Below, in pieces: positions 10,783 to 21,550 of a DNA stretch of 64,000 nucleotides. How positions within the stretch are numbered: position 1 is the first letter of the stretch; each line of letters begins with the position of its first letter. This DNA comes from a bacterium BMS3Bbin13 (GTDB lineage Bacteria > Pseudomonadota > Gammaproteobacteria > 21-64-14): assembly GCA_002897735.1 (NCBI GenBank), contig BDTW01000061.1:1-64000 (forward strand), written 5' to 3'. The notes beneath the pieces were generated by a model. That model ran no database searches and was not told the DNA's origin. It saw only the letters and a program-made list of their open reading frames with translations. The translations under genes were made by a program, and so were the position numbers.

Positions 10783-11087
10783 GCGAGGCCACCATCCAGC
10801 GCGATGCGACCGGTCGCCTGCTGATAAGCGGCGTCATGAGCCTGCACACGGTCCCACAGCTATGGCGGGCCTCGGAGGAACTGATCCGGGATGCCGGGCG
10901 CGTGGAGATCGATCTGCGCGGCGTAGTGCACTCGGACAGCGCCGGTCTGGCGCTGCTGGTGCAATGGATGCGCCAGGCGCGCCACGCCGGAAAGGAAATC
11001 CGCTTCCTGAATATCCCGCGCCAGATGCTGGCGATTGCGCGGGTAAGCAGCCTGGACCGCATCCTCCCCCTCGCCCGCGTGAGCTGA
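10779..11087 (+). CDS. mlaB: STAS-domain protein MlaB
   Basis: IDLRGVVHSDSAGLALLVQWMRQARHAGKEIRFLNIP STAS motif; GTG start overlapping mlaC. Confidence 0.9.
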   Translation: MSEATIQRDATGRLLISGVMSLHTVPQLWRASEELIRDAGRVEIDLRGVVHSDSAGLALLVQWMRQARHAGKEIRFLNIPRQMLAIARVSSLDRILPLARVS

Positions 11088-11120
11088 TGGTGCGGCCGAA
11101 GGCCGCTACAATCCCTCCCC

Positions 11121-11440
11121 CCGATCCTCGCCGGATCGCCCGCCGGATCCCGGCCCCATACGGGCATCCCCGGATTGCGCTACGCTTATCCAGGCCACTA
11201 CGTCCATGTAGCCCGGATGCAGGCCGAAGGCCGAAATCCGGGGAACCGATCCTCGCCCTGTTCCTCGCCGGATCGCCCGCCCGATCCCGGCCCCATACGG
11301 GCATCCCCGGATTGCGCTACGCTTATCCAGGCCACTACGTCCATGTAGCCCGGATGCAGGCCGAAGGCCGAAATCCGGGGAACCGATCCTCACCCTGTTC
11401 CTCGCCGGACCGTCCGCCCGATCCCTGTCCCTCCCGGCTG
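11121..11440. repeat. Tandem about 137-bp unit with embedded GTAGCCCGGAT...ATCCGGGG palindromes (2 copies plus a partial third)
   Basis: 'ggccccatacgggcatccccggattgcgctacgcttatccaggccactacgtccatgtagcccggatgcaggccgaaggccgaaatccggggaaccgatcctc' begins at 11152 and again at 11289; a third degenerate edge lies at about 11380-11440. Confidence 0.9.
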
Positions 11441-11545
11441 CCGCGCTTTTTCTATATCATGGGCCACCATTGCCATTGAATCCCGGTAACCGCCGTGCCG
11501 CCGGCACCGCCCGGGCGCACCGATCTCTCCGCAGGGACAGGATCC

Positions 11546-11782
11546 ATGGACCCAGACACGATTCGTCAACTCATTCAGCAAGGTTTCGCCGATGACCGGG
11601 TCGAGGTGACCGGTGATGGAAGCCATTTCGAGGCCCTGGTGGTCTCCCCGGCGTTCGCCGGCAAGTCGCTCCTGGAGCGCCATCGAATGGTGTACGGGAC
11701 CCTCGGTGACCGCATGCGCTCGGAGATCCACGCCCTCTCGATGCGCACCCTGACCCCCGAAGAATGGGCCCTGCAAGGGTGA
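11546..11782 (+). CDS. ibaG: BolA family protein IbaG
   Basis: GDGSHFEALVVSPAFAGKSLLERHRMVYGTLGDRM...IHALSMRTLTPEEW; between mlaB and murA. Confidence 0.93.
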   Translation: MDPDTIRQLIQQGFADDRVEVTGDGSHFEALVVSPAFAGKSLLERHRMVYGTLGDRMRSEIHALSMRTLTPEEWALQG

Positions 11783-13090
<1,308 letters not shown>

Positions 13091-13148
13091 CCCGGTGCGT
13101 GGCAACCTCCGCCGTTCAGGGAGCCTGCGGCGTCCGCGATACCCCGGC

Positions 13149-13345
13149 AGGGCCGGGCTTGCCCGGCCGGCGGTGTTGGGATTCGTAGCGGCGTCGCAAT
13201 CGCGGATGTCGTCGGCGGGCCGAGGCCTGCTCTACGGGGGGGTGTCGCCGCGGTGGCGGGGTTTGCCCCGCCCTACGCGCGTATCGGAGATCGCCCCCAC
13301 CGGTAGGGCCGGGCTTGCCCGGCCGGCGTCGTTGGGATTCGCGGC
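13149..13345. repeat. Cluster of REP-like GTAG/GC-rich hairpins between murA and hisG
   Basis: Inverted-repeat units at about 13149-13170 (agggccgggcttgcccggccgg), 13210-13235, 13251-13275 (ggcggggtttgccccgccctac) and 13303-13326 (gtagggccgggcttgcccggccgg), with 'ttgggattcg(t/c)(a/g)gcggcg' repeated after two of them. Confidence 0.8.
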
Positions 13346-13429
13346 GGCGTTGCAATCCCGGAGTCGCAAGCCCGCGTTCAGCGATCACCGGAAGGGGAGT
13401 GCCGCGGTCGCAGTGCTACAATCGCGCCC

Positions 13430-14116
13430 ATGATCGAGCCTCTCACCATCGCCGTCTCCAAGGGACGCATCCTTCAGGAATCGTTGCCGCTGCTCGCGCA
13501 GGCCGGTATCGTGCCCGTCGAGGATCCGGACCGCAGCCGCCGGTTGATCCTGCCCACCGGCCGGGCCGGGGTGCGGCTGGTGGTAATCCGTGCCGCCGAC
13601 GTCCCGACCTACGTACAGTACGGCGCGGCGGATCTGGGGATCACGGGCAAGGACGTGCTCCTGGAGCACGGCGGGGCGGGGCTCTACGAACCGCTGGACC
13701 TCGGGATCGCGCGCTGTCGGATGATGGTGGCGGGACTCCCGGACGCGGCCCGCGAGCCGGGTATCCGCTTGCGTGTGGCGACCAAGTACGTGGCCAGTAC
13801 GCGCCGCTACTTCGCCGCCCAGGGTCGGCAGGTGGAGATCATCAAGCTCTACGGGTCCATGGAACTCGCGCCCCTCGTGGGCTTGGCGGACTGCATCGTC
13901 GATCTGGTCGATACCGGCGGTACGCTCAAGGCCAACGGGCTGGTGCCCCTGGATCTGGTCGCGGAGATCAGCTCGCGGGTAATCGTCAACAAGGCGGCTA
14001 TGAAGATGAAACACGACCGGGTCAAGGCCCTGCTCCGCGAGTTGGAGGAGGCGGCGCGCCCGAGCGACCGGGATCGGCGCAGTCGGCGGCATGCCGGCGC
14101 CGGGGAGGGGCGGTGA
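13430..14116 (+). CDS. hisG: ATP phosphoribosyltransferase (short form)
   Basis: [47 protein letters not shown]. Confidence 0.96.
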   Translation: MIEPLTIAVSKGRILQESLPLLAQAGIVPVEDPDRSRRLILPTGRAGVRLVVIRAADVPTYVQYGAADLGITGKDVLLEHGGAGLYEPLDLGIARCRMMVAGLPDAAREPGIRLRVATKYVASTRRYFAAQGRQVEIIKLYGSMELAPLVGLADCIVDLVDTGGTLKANGLVPLDLVAEISSRVIVNKAAMKMKHDRVKALLRELEEAARPSDRDRRSRRHAGAGEGR

Positions 14117-15414
14117 GCGGGATTCGACGCCTGGATACCGGGGAGCCGGAGTTCTGGAGCCGCCTCGAGGCCCTGCTCGCGTGGGAGCCGGGGGCCGGCG
14201 AATCGGTGGAACAGACGGTGCGCGAGGTCCTCGCGGCGGTACGCCGGCGCGGCGATGCGGCGCTTCTGGAGTACACGCATCGCTTCGACCGCCACGAAGT
14301 GGCGTCACCCGCCGATTTGGAGCTGCCGGCGGAACGGCTGGAGGCGGCGCGCGTCGCCCTGCCGGTGGAGCAGCGCAGGGCCCTTGAGTCGGCGGCACGG
14401 CGCCTCACGGCCTACGCCGAACACCAGCGGCTCGCCTCGTGGAGCTACACCGAACAGGACGGCACGGTGCTGGGCCAGCAGGTCACGCCCCTGGATCGCG
14501 TCGGGATCTACGTCCCGGGCGGCAAGGCCGCCTACCCCTCCTCGGTGCTGATGAGTGCGGTGCCGGCGCGGGTTGCCGGGGTGTCGGAGATCGTCATGGC
14601 GGTGCCGGCCCCGGAGGGGGCGCTCAACCCGCTGGTGCTGGCCGCCGCGGCGATCGCCGGGGTCGACCGTGTCTTTACCATCGGCGGCGCCCAGGCGATC
14701 GCGGCCATGGCGTATGGCACCGCGACCGTGCCGCGGGTCGACAAGATCGTCGGCCCGGGCAACCGCTATGTGGCCACCGCCAAGGGGCTGGTGTTCGGCA
14801 CCGTCGGCATCGACATGATCGCCGGTCCCTCCGAGATCCTGGTGATCTGCGACGGGCGCACCGATCCGGAGTGGATCGCGATGGATCTGTTCTCACAGGC
14901 CGAACACGACGAGGACGCGCAGGCGATCCTCGCCACGCCGGACACGGCGTTCCTCGACGCGGTGGAGGACGCGGTGCGGCGCCTGCTGCCGCAGATGGAG
15001 CGTGCCGAGTTGATCGGGCGCGCGCTCGCCCGGCGCGGGGCGCTGATCCGCGTGCGCGACTTGGCGGAGGCGGTGGAAGTCGCCAATTTCATCGCGCCCG
15101 AGCATCTGGAACTGTCGGTGGCGGACCCCGAGTCGCTGGCCGGGCGTATCCGGCACGCCGGTGCGGTGTTTCTCGGGCGTTACACCGCGGAGGCGCTCGG
15201 TGATTACTGCGCGGGGCCCAATCACGTGCTGCCCACGGCGCGCACGGCGCGCTTCTCATCGCCGCTCGGCGTGTACGATTTCCAGAAGCGATCCAGCCTG
15301 ATCGGCTGCTCGGCGCAGGGTGCCGCGACACTCGGCCGGACCGCCGCGACGCTGGCGCGCGGTGAGGGTCTGACCGCGCACGCGCGCTCCGCCGAGTACC
15401 GGATGAAGAAGTAG
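14113..15414 (+). CDS. hisD: Histidinol dehydrogenase
   Basis: [64 protein letters not shown] start at 14113. Confidence 0.97.
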   Translation: MSGIRRLDTGEPEFWSRLEALLAWEPGAGESVEQTVREVLAAVRRRGDAALLEYTHRFDRHEVASPADLELPAERLEAARVALPVEQRRALESAARRLTAYAEHQRLASWSYTEQDGTVLGQQVTPLDRVGIYVPGGKAAYPSSVLMSAVPARVAGVSEIVMAVPAPEGALNPLVLAAAAIAGVDRVFTIGGAQAIAAMAYGTATVPRVDKIVGPGNRYVATAKGLVFGTVGIDMIAGPSEILVICDGRTDPEWIAMDLFSQAEHDEDAQAILATPDTAFLDAVEDAVRRLLPQMERAELIGRALARRGALIRVRDLAEAVEVANFIAPEHLELSVADPESLAGRIRHAGAVFLGRYTAEALGDYCAGPNHVLPTARTARFSSPLGVYDFQKRSSLIGCSAQGAATLGRTAATLARGEGLTAHARSAEYRMKK

Positions 15415-15423
15415 CGCCCGGCC

Positions 15424-16605
15424 GTGGGAGCCGCCGTGAACGATTCCCCAACTGAACCCGCGACGGAATCTTCGGGCGAATCCGCGCCCGCTGTCGAGGC
15501 GCGCGTCGCGCGTTGGATCCGGCCGGCCATCCGTTCCCTGAGCGCGTACTCGATTCCGGAGTGCGGCGCCCGGATCAAGCTCGACGCCATGGAGAATCCC
15601 TATCCCTGGCCGGGCGAGCTGGTCGATGGGTGGCTCGAGGCGCTGCGCCGGGTCAGCCTCAACCGCTATCCGGATCCCGACGCGCGTACCCTGAAGGGTC
15701 GGCTGCGCGCGGCCATGGGGTTCCCGCCGGGCGCCGCCGTACTGCTCGGCAACGGCTCGGATGAATTGATCCAGATGATCGTCATGGCGGTGGCGGAGCC
15801 CGGGCGGGTGGTCCTGGCTCCGGAGCCCACCTTCGCCATGTACCGGCTGATCACCCGGGTGGCCGGTCTCGAATACGTCGGTGTGCCCCTCGGGGAGGGG
15901 TTCTCCCTCGACCGGGCGGCGATGGAGCGCGCCATCGACCGCCACCGGCCGGCGGTCGTGTTTCTCGCTTATCCCAACAACCCGACCGGCAATCTGTTCG
16001 CGCCGGCGGATCTCGAGGCGGTGATCCGGCGCGCGCCCGGCCTGGTGGTGATCGACGAGGCCTATGCCGCGTTCACCGCGCCGGAGGGCGGGGAGGCCGA
16101 GGCGACCTGCCTGGACCGGATCGAGCGTTTCGAAAATCTGGTGGTGCTGCGCACGGTCTCCAAGATGGGACTGGCTGGGCTGCGGCTCGGCGTGTTGGCC
16201 GGACCGCAGGCGTGGCTCGCCCAGATCGACAAGACCCGGCTGCCGTACAACGTGAACGTACTCACCCAGGCGAGCGCGGTGTTCGCCCTGGAACACTGGG
16301 GGGTGCTGCGTGCGCAGACGGCGCGCATCCGCGCGGACCGCGCGGTGCTCTACGCCCGGCTGCGTGCGTTCCCGGGCATCGAGGTCTTTCCGAGTCGCGC
16401 CAACTTTCTGCTCTTCCGCGTGCCGTCGGGTCGCGCCGATCGGATCCACGGATCGCTTGCGCGCTCCGGAGTCCTGATTCGCAATCTGAGCGGCGCGGGC
16501 GGCGCACTCGCCGATTGTTTGCGGGTTACGGTGGGGACCCGCGAGGAGAACGAGGCGTTCCTGCGTGCCCTGGGAGAGGCGCTGGGCGCCCTGGACGAGA
16601 CTTGA
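15424..16605 (+). CDS. hisC: Histidinol-phosphate aminotransferase
   Basis: ANRYPDP-type motif (LNRYPDPDARTLKGRLRAAMG); LGNGSDELIQMIVMA; TVSKMGLAGLRLG PLP site. Start could also be GTG 15436. Confidence 0.95.
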   Translation: MGAAVNDSPTEPATESSGESAPAVEARVARWIRPAIRSLSAYSIPECGARIKLDAMENPYPWPGELVDGWLEALRRVSLNRYPDPDARTLKGRLRAAMGFPPGAAVLLGNGSDELIQMIVMAVAEPGRVVLAPEPTFAMYRLITRVAGLEYVGVPLGEGFSLDRAAMERAIDRHRPAVVFLAYPNNPTGNLFAPADLEAVIRRAPGLVVIDEAYAAFTAPEGGEAEATCLDRIERFENLVVLRTVSKMGLAGLRLGVLAGPQAWLAQIDKTRLPYNVNVLTQASAVFALEHWGVLRAQTARIRADRAVLYARLRAFPGIEVFPSRANFLLFRVPSGRADRIHGSLARSGVLIRNLSGAGGALADCLRVTVGTREENEAFLRALGEALGALDET

Positions 16606-16698
16606 TCGGGGCGTCGGCGGGTCGACGCGCGCTTTACCACAGTACCGGCCGCCGGGGGATCGGAGAAGCGGTACCGCGGGGTGGCCGGGGTATCCCAA

Positions 16699-17580
16699 GG
16701 GCGGGGCTCGCCCGGCCGACGCCGCCGCGCGGTTCCAACACCGCCGGTGCGCAGATCCACGACGCCGGCCGGGCGAGCCCGGCCCTACAGACAAGCGGAC
16801 CCGGCGGGCGAACCTTGGCACGTCGGGTTGCGTCAATCCGACGAACACCGCCGACAGACGTTCAGGCAGTCCCGGCCGGGCAAGCCCGTCGCCAACACCG
16901 GCCACCTGTAGGGCGGGGCTCGCCCCGCCGACGTCGCCGCGCGGTTCCAACACTGCCGGTGCGCAGATCCACGGTGTCGGCCGGGCGAGCCCGGCCCTAC
17001 AGACAAGCGGGCCCGGCGGGCGAACCTCGGCGCGTCGGGTTACCACGTCAACCCGACGAACACCGCCGACAGACGTTCAGGCAGTCCCGGCCGGGCAAGC
17101 CCGTCGCCAACACCGGCACCTGTAGGGCGGGGCTCGCCCCGCCGTCGTCGCCGCGCGGTTCCAACACCGCCGGTGCGCAGATCCACGGTGTCGGCCGGGC
17201 GAGCCCGGCCCTACAGACAAGCGGGCCCGGCGGGCGAACCTTGGCACGTCGGGTTACCGCGTCAATCCGACGAACACCGCCGGCGGACGTTCAGGCAGTC
17301 CCGGCCGGGCAAGCCCGTCGCTAACACCGGCACCTGTAGGGCGGGGCTCGCCCCGCCGACGCCGCTACGCGGTTCCAACACCGCCGATGCGCAGATCCAC
17401 GGTGTCGGCCGGGCGAGCCCGGCCCTACAGACAACCGGACCCGGCGGGCGAACCTTGGCATGTCGGGTTACCGCGTCAATCCGACGAACACCGCCGACAG
17501 ACGTTCAGGCAGTCCCGGCCGGGCGAGCCCGTCGCCAACACCGGGCCACGTGTACAAGGGTGGGCCTCGGCCCGCCGACG
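16699..17580. repeat. Tandem array of about 4 copies of a 212-214-bp composite REP-like unit plus a degenerate fifth edge
   Basis: 'gggcggggctcg' anchor at 16699, 16911, 17125 and 17339; each unit has three hairpins (GGGCGGGGCTCGCCCCGCC, GGCCGGGCGAGCCCGGCCCTAC, CCCGGCCGGGCAAGCCCG) separated by conserved spacer 'gcggttccaacac(c/t)gccg(g/a)tgcgcagatccac'. Confidence 0.93.
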
Positions 17581-17655
17581 ATGCCGGGAAACCCCCGATC
17601 CTGCGATTCCACGGTGCCGGACCGGTCCGGCGGTTCGCCGTGGGCGATGGACTGA

Positions 17656-18723
17656 TCAACGCACCCTTCGCAACGCCCACAATCCGATGACCAGAAGCAG
17701 CGTCGCCGGCGCCAGCGCGGTGACCGCGGGGTTGAGGCCGAGCAGCAGCCCCATGTATCCGGAGATCTGGCTGATCAGATAGAAGGCCAGCCCCACCGTG
17801 CCGCCGAGGGTTATGCGCAAGCCGGTGCTGACGCTGCGCAACGGACCGAAGAGGAACGGGATGGCCACGAGGATCATCGCCGTGGTGGCGAGCGGGATGG
17901 CGAGCTTGTTCCACAGGGCCAGTTCGTAGCGATCCGCGTTCTGCCCGTGCGCCTTCAAATAGCGCACGTACTCGAACAGGTCGGTCAGGGAGAGGCTCGG
18001 AATCGGCAGGATCAGCAGGTCCATCTGCTGTACGCGCAGGAACGAGCGCCACGGCATTCGCGGGATGTGTTCGACCGTGACGCCCCGACCCGAGAAGGTC
18101 TTGCGGACCACCCCGATCAGCATCCACCGGTGGCGGTTGAAGACGTCGGCGCGCCCGGCGTGGATGAAGGTGTGCAGTCGGCCTTCGGCGTCGAACTCGT
18201 AGAGGTCGATCCCCGCCGGGATGCGGTCGTGGCGGATGTCGCGAACGTTCAGGAAGCGTGTGCCGTCGCGGGACCAAAAGGCGTGTGCGGTGCGCAGATC
18301 GCTCGCCGCGCTGATCTCCAGCGTGCGCCGCGTCTGGGCGATCTGGTCGAGGGGCGGTGCCACGTATTGCGCCAGCGCCAGTGCGATCACCACGAGCACC
18401 GCACCGGCCTTGAGTACCGCCCAGCCCACGCGCCGCGCCGACACGCCGGTGGCCTGCATGGCGACCAGCTCGCCGCCGGAGGCAAGGGTCCCCAGCCCGA
18501 CGAGCGTGCCGAGCAGTGCGGTCACCGGCACCAGTTGCACGAGCCGCTCGGGCAGCGTGAGCGCGACGAACGCCAGCGCACTCAGCAGGTGATAGTGGCC
18601 GCGGCCGATATTGTCCAGTTCCTCCAGGAAGGTCTGCAGGCTGAACACCGAAGCCAGCAGGAGTATGACGATCAGCCAACCGCCGGCCACGCGCTCGATG
18701 AGGTAGCGGTCGAGCCGTCTCAC
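17656..18723 (-). CDS. lptG: Lpt-type ABC transporter permease, LptG family
   Basis: VRRLDRYLIERVAGGWLIVILLLASVFSLQTFLEELDNIGRGHYHLLSALAFVALTLPERLVQLVPVTALLGTLVGLGTLASGGELVAMQATGVS; GTGA overlap with lptF stop; 355 aa. Confidence 0.92.
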   Translation of the reverse strand: MRRLDRYLIERVAGGWLIVILLLASVFSLQTFLEELDNIGRGHYHLLSALAFVALTLPERLVQLVPVTALLGTLVGLGTLASGGELVAMQATGVSARRVGWAVLKAGAVLVVIALALAQYVAPPLDQIAQTRRTLEISAASDLRTAHAFWSRDGTRFLNVRDIRHDRIPAGIDLYEFDAEGRLHTFIHAGRADVFNRHRWMLIGVVRKTFSGRGVTVEHIPRMPWRSFLRVQQMDLLILPIPSLSLTDLFEYVRYLKAHGQNADRYELALWNKLAIPLATTAMILVAIPFLFGPLRSVSTGLRITLGGTVGLAFYLISQISGYMGLLLGLNPAVTALAPATLLLVIGLWALRRVR

Positions 18724-19814
18724 GGGTGCGCCTGCGCGGCGCCCGCGCGCCTGCGGCGTAGCGTGGCGAGCGGTTGGTGCCATGCCGTCAACGCCACCAG
18801 CGCCAGGGCCCCGGGGGCCAGCCAGACCCCGGGCAGCGTGCCGAGCACCCCTCGCCCGACCCAGACCTTGAGCATGATGTCGAGGCTGTAGTAGCCGGCG
18901 TAGACCAGCACCGCGACGAGCATCTTCGCGTAACGTCCCTGGCGCGGACGGGCGCGGCTCAAGGGGATCCCGAGGATCGCCAGGAGCACGGTGGAGAGGG
19001 GCGTCGAGAGTCGCCACTGGTATTCGGCGATATCGGGGGCGGTGCGCGAGGCGGCGAGCCGGCTCATGCTCGCCGCCTTGCGCTGGAAGCCGACCGGCTT
19101 CACGGGCGGTTCGTTCATGTGATAAGTGAGTCTCGCGACGCGCACGATGCGGTCGACTCCGCCGTCGCGCGAGAGGTCGTAGAGATGGACATCGCGCATG
19201 TGCAGCAGCGGCGCATCGTAGCGCGGATCGCGTTCCTGGGAGGCCCGCATCGCATACAGGACCTGCGTGCGACGGCCGTGTTCGCGCTGCATGAAGACGC
19301 GTTCGAGTCCGCCGGCCGCGGCGCGCCCGGCCGCGAAGATCACCCGCGTGCCCGATGCGTTTTCATTGAAGCTCCCGGGTTTGACGTCGCTGAGGCTGAA
19401 CTCCGCATTGGCCCGGGCCTTGAGTTGGTAGGATCGTTCATAGGACCAGGGCCGGACGTAGAAGGCCAGCACGGCGATCAGCACGGCGAAGGTCAGCGCC
19501 AGGTAGGAGACGGCACGCAGGACCTGGAGCGGGCTCACGCCGAGGGCGTGCAGCGCGGTCATCTCGCTGTCGGTGTGCAGGCGCCCGAGGGCGATGATCA
19601 CCGCGAGGTAGAGCGCGATCGGCAGCAGGACCTCCAGCGCGATATTGGTCTTGAGCGCGATCAGTTCCACCACCACGTTGGTGGGCAGCACGCCGTTGGC
19701 GGCCTGCGTAAGGAACACTGCGGCACTGTAGCCGGCGAAGATCGCGACCAGCGCCAGGGACAGGGCCAGCAGCGGCTTGTTGATCTCGCGGATCAGGTAA
19801 CGGGTGACGATCAC
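18720..19814 (-). CDS. lptF: Lpt-type ABC transporter permease, LptF family
   Basis: MIVTRYLIREINKPLLALSLALVAIFAGYSAAVFLTQAANGVLPTNVVVELIALKTNIALEVLLPIALYLAVIIALGRLHTDSEMTALHALGVS. Confidence 0.92.
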   Translation of the reverse strand: MIVTRYLIREINKPLLALSLALVAIFAGYSAAVFLTQAANGVLPTNVVVELIALKTNIALEVLLPIALYLAVIIALGRLHTDSEMTALHALGVSPLQVLRAVSYLALTFAVLIAVLAFYVRPWSYERSYQLKARANAEFSLSDVKPGSFNENASGTRVIFAAGRAAAGGLERVFMQREHGRRTQVLYAMRASQERDPRYDAPLLHMRDVHLYDLSRDGGVDRIVRVARLTYHMNEPPVKPVGFQRKAASMSRLAASRTAPDIAEYQWRLSTPLSTVLLAILGIPLSRARPRQGRYAKMLVAVLVYAGYYSLDIMLKVWVGRGVLGTLPGVWLAPGALALVALTAWHQPLATLRRRRAGAAQAHP

Positions 19815-19944
19815 GGTCCTGTCCGGTGGTGGGATCCGTGAGACGGACGCCGGTCGGTTTCCCGCCCCTATGCGCCTCGATCGGCGCGGTACCGCCGCCG
19901 GGCGCTATCGCATGCCGCCGGGGGCGGTTCCCGATCGGCGGATA

Positions 19945-21117
19945 CTACAGCGTCTTTTCGTAGACCCGGTAGCGTTTGTACGCGCTCGCCCCCATGTCCT
20001 CGAGGATGGCGCGCATGCGCCGGTTGGTCTCCAGGATCCAGGATAGCTCCATCATCCCGATTCCGCGCCGGCGTACCGGCGCGGCCAGCCCATCGATGAC
20101 CATGTAGGCCAGGGCCGGGCCCAGCAGGCTGTTCTGGTAGCATTTGCGCACACCGAGCAGCGGTACACGTCCGCTGGACGGGAACCGCACCTTGAGCCGC
20201 CACAGGAGCTTCAACCAGCCCAGCGGCAACAACCGGCCGTTCAGGTCGCGCGCCGCCTCGTTCAGGTTCGGAAGCGCCACCGCCATGGCCGCGGGGCGAC
20301 CGTCGACCTCGGCGATCTGGATGAAGTCGTCGTCGAGGAGCAGGCGCAGGTTGCGTCCCAGTTCCTCGAATTCCGCCGGCGTGAACGGGATGAACCCCCA
20401 GTTCTCCGACCAGGCGTCGTTGAAGATGTCGCGCAGTGTTTCGATCTCGCGCGCGAAGTCGCGCCGTCGCAACGGCCGGACCTGCACGCGCTTGTCGAGG
20501 CGTGCGGCGAGCGCGCGCAGGGCGGCGGGCGCCTCGGCCTCGGTGGTCAGCCGGTAGGCGAGCAGGTCCATGGCCTTGGCGTATCCGCAGGCCTCCACGC
20601 GCGGGCCGTAGTAACGGCGGGCGTGACCCATCATCACCATCGGCGGAGTCTCGAACCCCTCCACCAGGAGGCCCGATTCGTCGTTGATGGAGAAGCTGAA
20701 GGGTCCCCGTACCCGGCGCATCCCCTGCGCCCGCAGCCATTGCTCGGCGGTATCGAGCAGGGCTTGGAAGGTCTCCGCACGATCCTCCGCCTCGATCATC
20801 CCGAAGAAGCCGGTGGCGTCCCGATGGCGTTCCAGGTGCAGCCGGTCGACCTGCGCGGTGATGCGGCCCACCGTGCGTGTGCCGCGCCGGGCGATCCACG
20901 CGCGCCACTCGGCGTGCTCGAAGTAGGGGTTCTTCCGGGAGAGGTGCTCGCGGCGCTCCAGGATCAGCGGTGCGATCCAGGCGGGGTCGTCGCGGTAGAT
21001 CGCGTGCGGCAGGCGCAGGAAGCGCGCAAGACCGCGCCGCCCATCGACGGGCTCGATTCGCAGGGTGCCGGACTGGGTGCGCGATGTCGTCAATGCACGC
21101 CGGTCTGGGGCGGTCAA
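19945..21117 (-). CDS. bcerS: GNAT-fold N-acyltransferase, candidate bacterial ceramide synthase (bCerS-like)
   Basis: FLRLPHAIYRDDPAWIAPLILERREHLSRKNPYFEHAEWRAWIARRGTRTVGRITAQVDRLHLERH...GPFSFSINDESGLLVEGFETPPMVMMGHARRYYGPRVEACGYAKAMDLLAY, recalled as the family of the Caulobacter ceramide N-acyltransferase; adjacent to the other four pathway genes. Not confirmed by search. Confidence 0.72.
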   Translation of the reverse strand: MTAPDRRALTTSRTQSGTLRIEPVDGRRGLARFLRLPHAIYRDDPAWIAPLILERREHLSRKNPYFEHAEWRAWIARRGTRTVGRITAQVDRLHLERHRDATGFFGMIEAEDRAETFQALLDTAEQWLRAQGMRRVRGPFSFSINDESGLLVEGFETPPMVMMGHARRYYGPRVEACGYAKAMDLLAYRLTTEAEAPAALRALAARLDKRVQVRPLRRRDFAREIETLRDIFNDAWSENWGFIPFTPAEFEELGRNLRLLLDDDFIQIAEVDGRPAAMAVALPNLNEAARDLNGRLLPLGWLKLLWRLKVRFPSSGRVPLLGVRKCYQNSLLGPALAYMVIDGLAAPVRRRGIGMMELSWILETNRRMRAILEDMGASAYKRYRVYEKTL

Positions 21118-21448
21118 CGTGCGCGGGCCGGCGATTTCGGCGGGTCGCGGGGGAGATCGCGCGGGGCCATGCGGCCGAGGTGATACCGGCGCCCCTTCCA
21201 GAAACCGTTGACCATGTGCGTCCCGCCCCTCTCGTCGCGTGCCCGGTCCGGTATTCTACCGCGTACGCGAAGGATTGACTAAGATCGAGGGGCGGGATCC
21301 CCGGCGCCGCCATCGGTGCGCCCGGGAGGGGCGCCGGCCCGGTCATGGCCGCGAACCGGGTGTCCCGGCCGGCGGCCGCCCCGGGCGCGGTGGGGCGGGG
21401 GCTTGACCCGCTCGTATCGATCGTGAAAATACGTTGCTTCCCGGTAGG

Positions 21449-21478
21449 TTGGCTGACCTTGTATGGATATGCTACCAT
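21449..21478 (+). promoter_or_regulatory. Possible sigma70-like promoter upstream of the acyl-ACP ligase
   Basis: TTGGCT (21449-21454), 18 nt, TGcTACCAT extended -10 (21473-21478). Weak match. Confidence 0.3.
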
Positions 21479-21527
21479 CGCCTGCGGTTCTGCGAGGAGC
21501 AGCGGCGGGTTTTTGTCGGCGGGCGCC

Positions 21528-21550
21528 GCCTGCGGAGCGACTCCGCAGGC
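21528..21550 (+). other. Perfect 10-bp inverted repeat with 3-nt loop in the bcerS / acyl-ligase divergent intergenic region
   Basis: gcctgcggag-cga-ctccgcaggc; no U-tract follows. Confidence 0.6.

Noticed and set aside
15256-17046. 596-aa minus-strand ORF
   Set aside because: Shadow of hisC that reads into the REP array; repeated RAGLARPT-type peptides are translated REP hairpins.
16699-17580. CRISPR array
   Set aside because: Repeat unit is about 214 bp and near-identical throughout, with internal hairpins and no unique spacers or cas genes.
16212-17782. Several plus-strand ORFs with repeated RRSTVSAGRARPYRQAGPAGEPWHVGL peptides
   Set aside because: The peptide periodicity comes from the 214-bp DNA repeat unit; the same peptide appears in several frames with no start or RBS logic.
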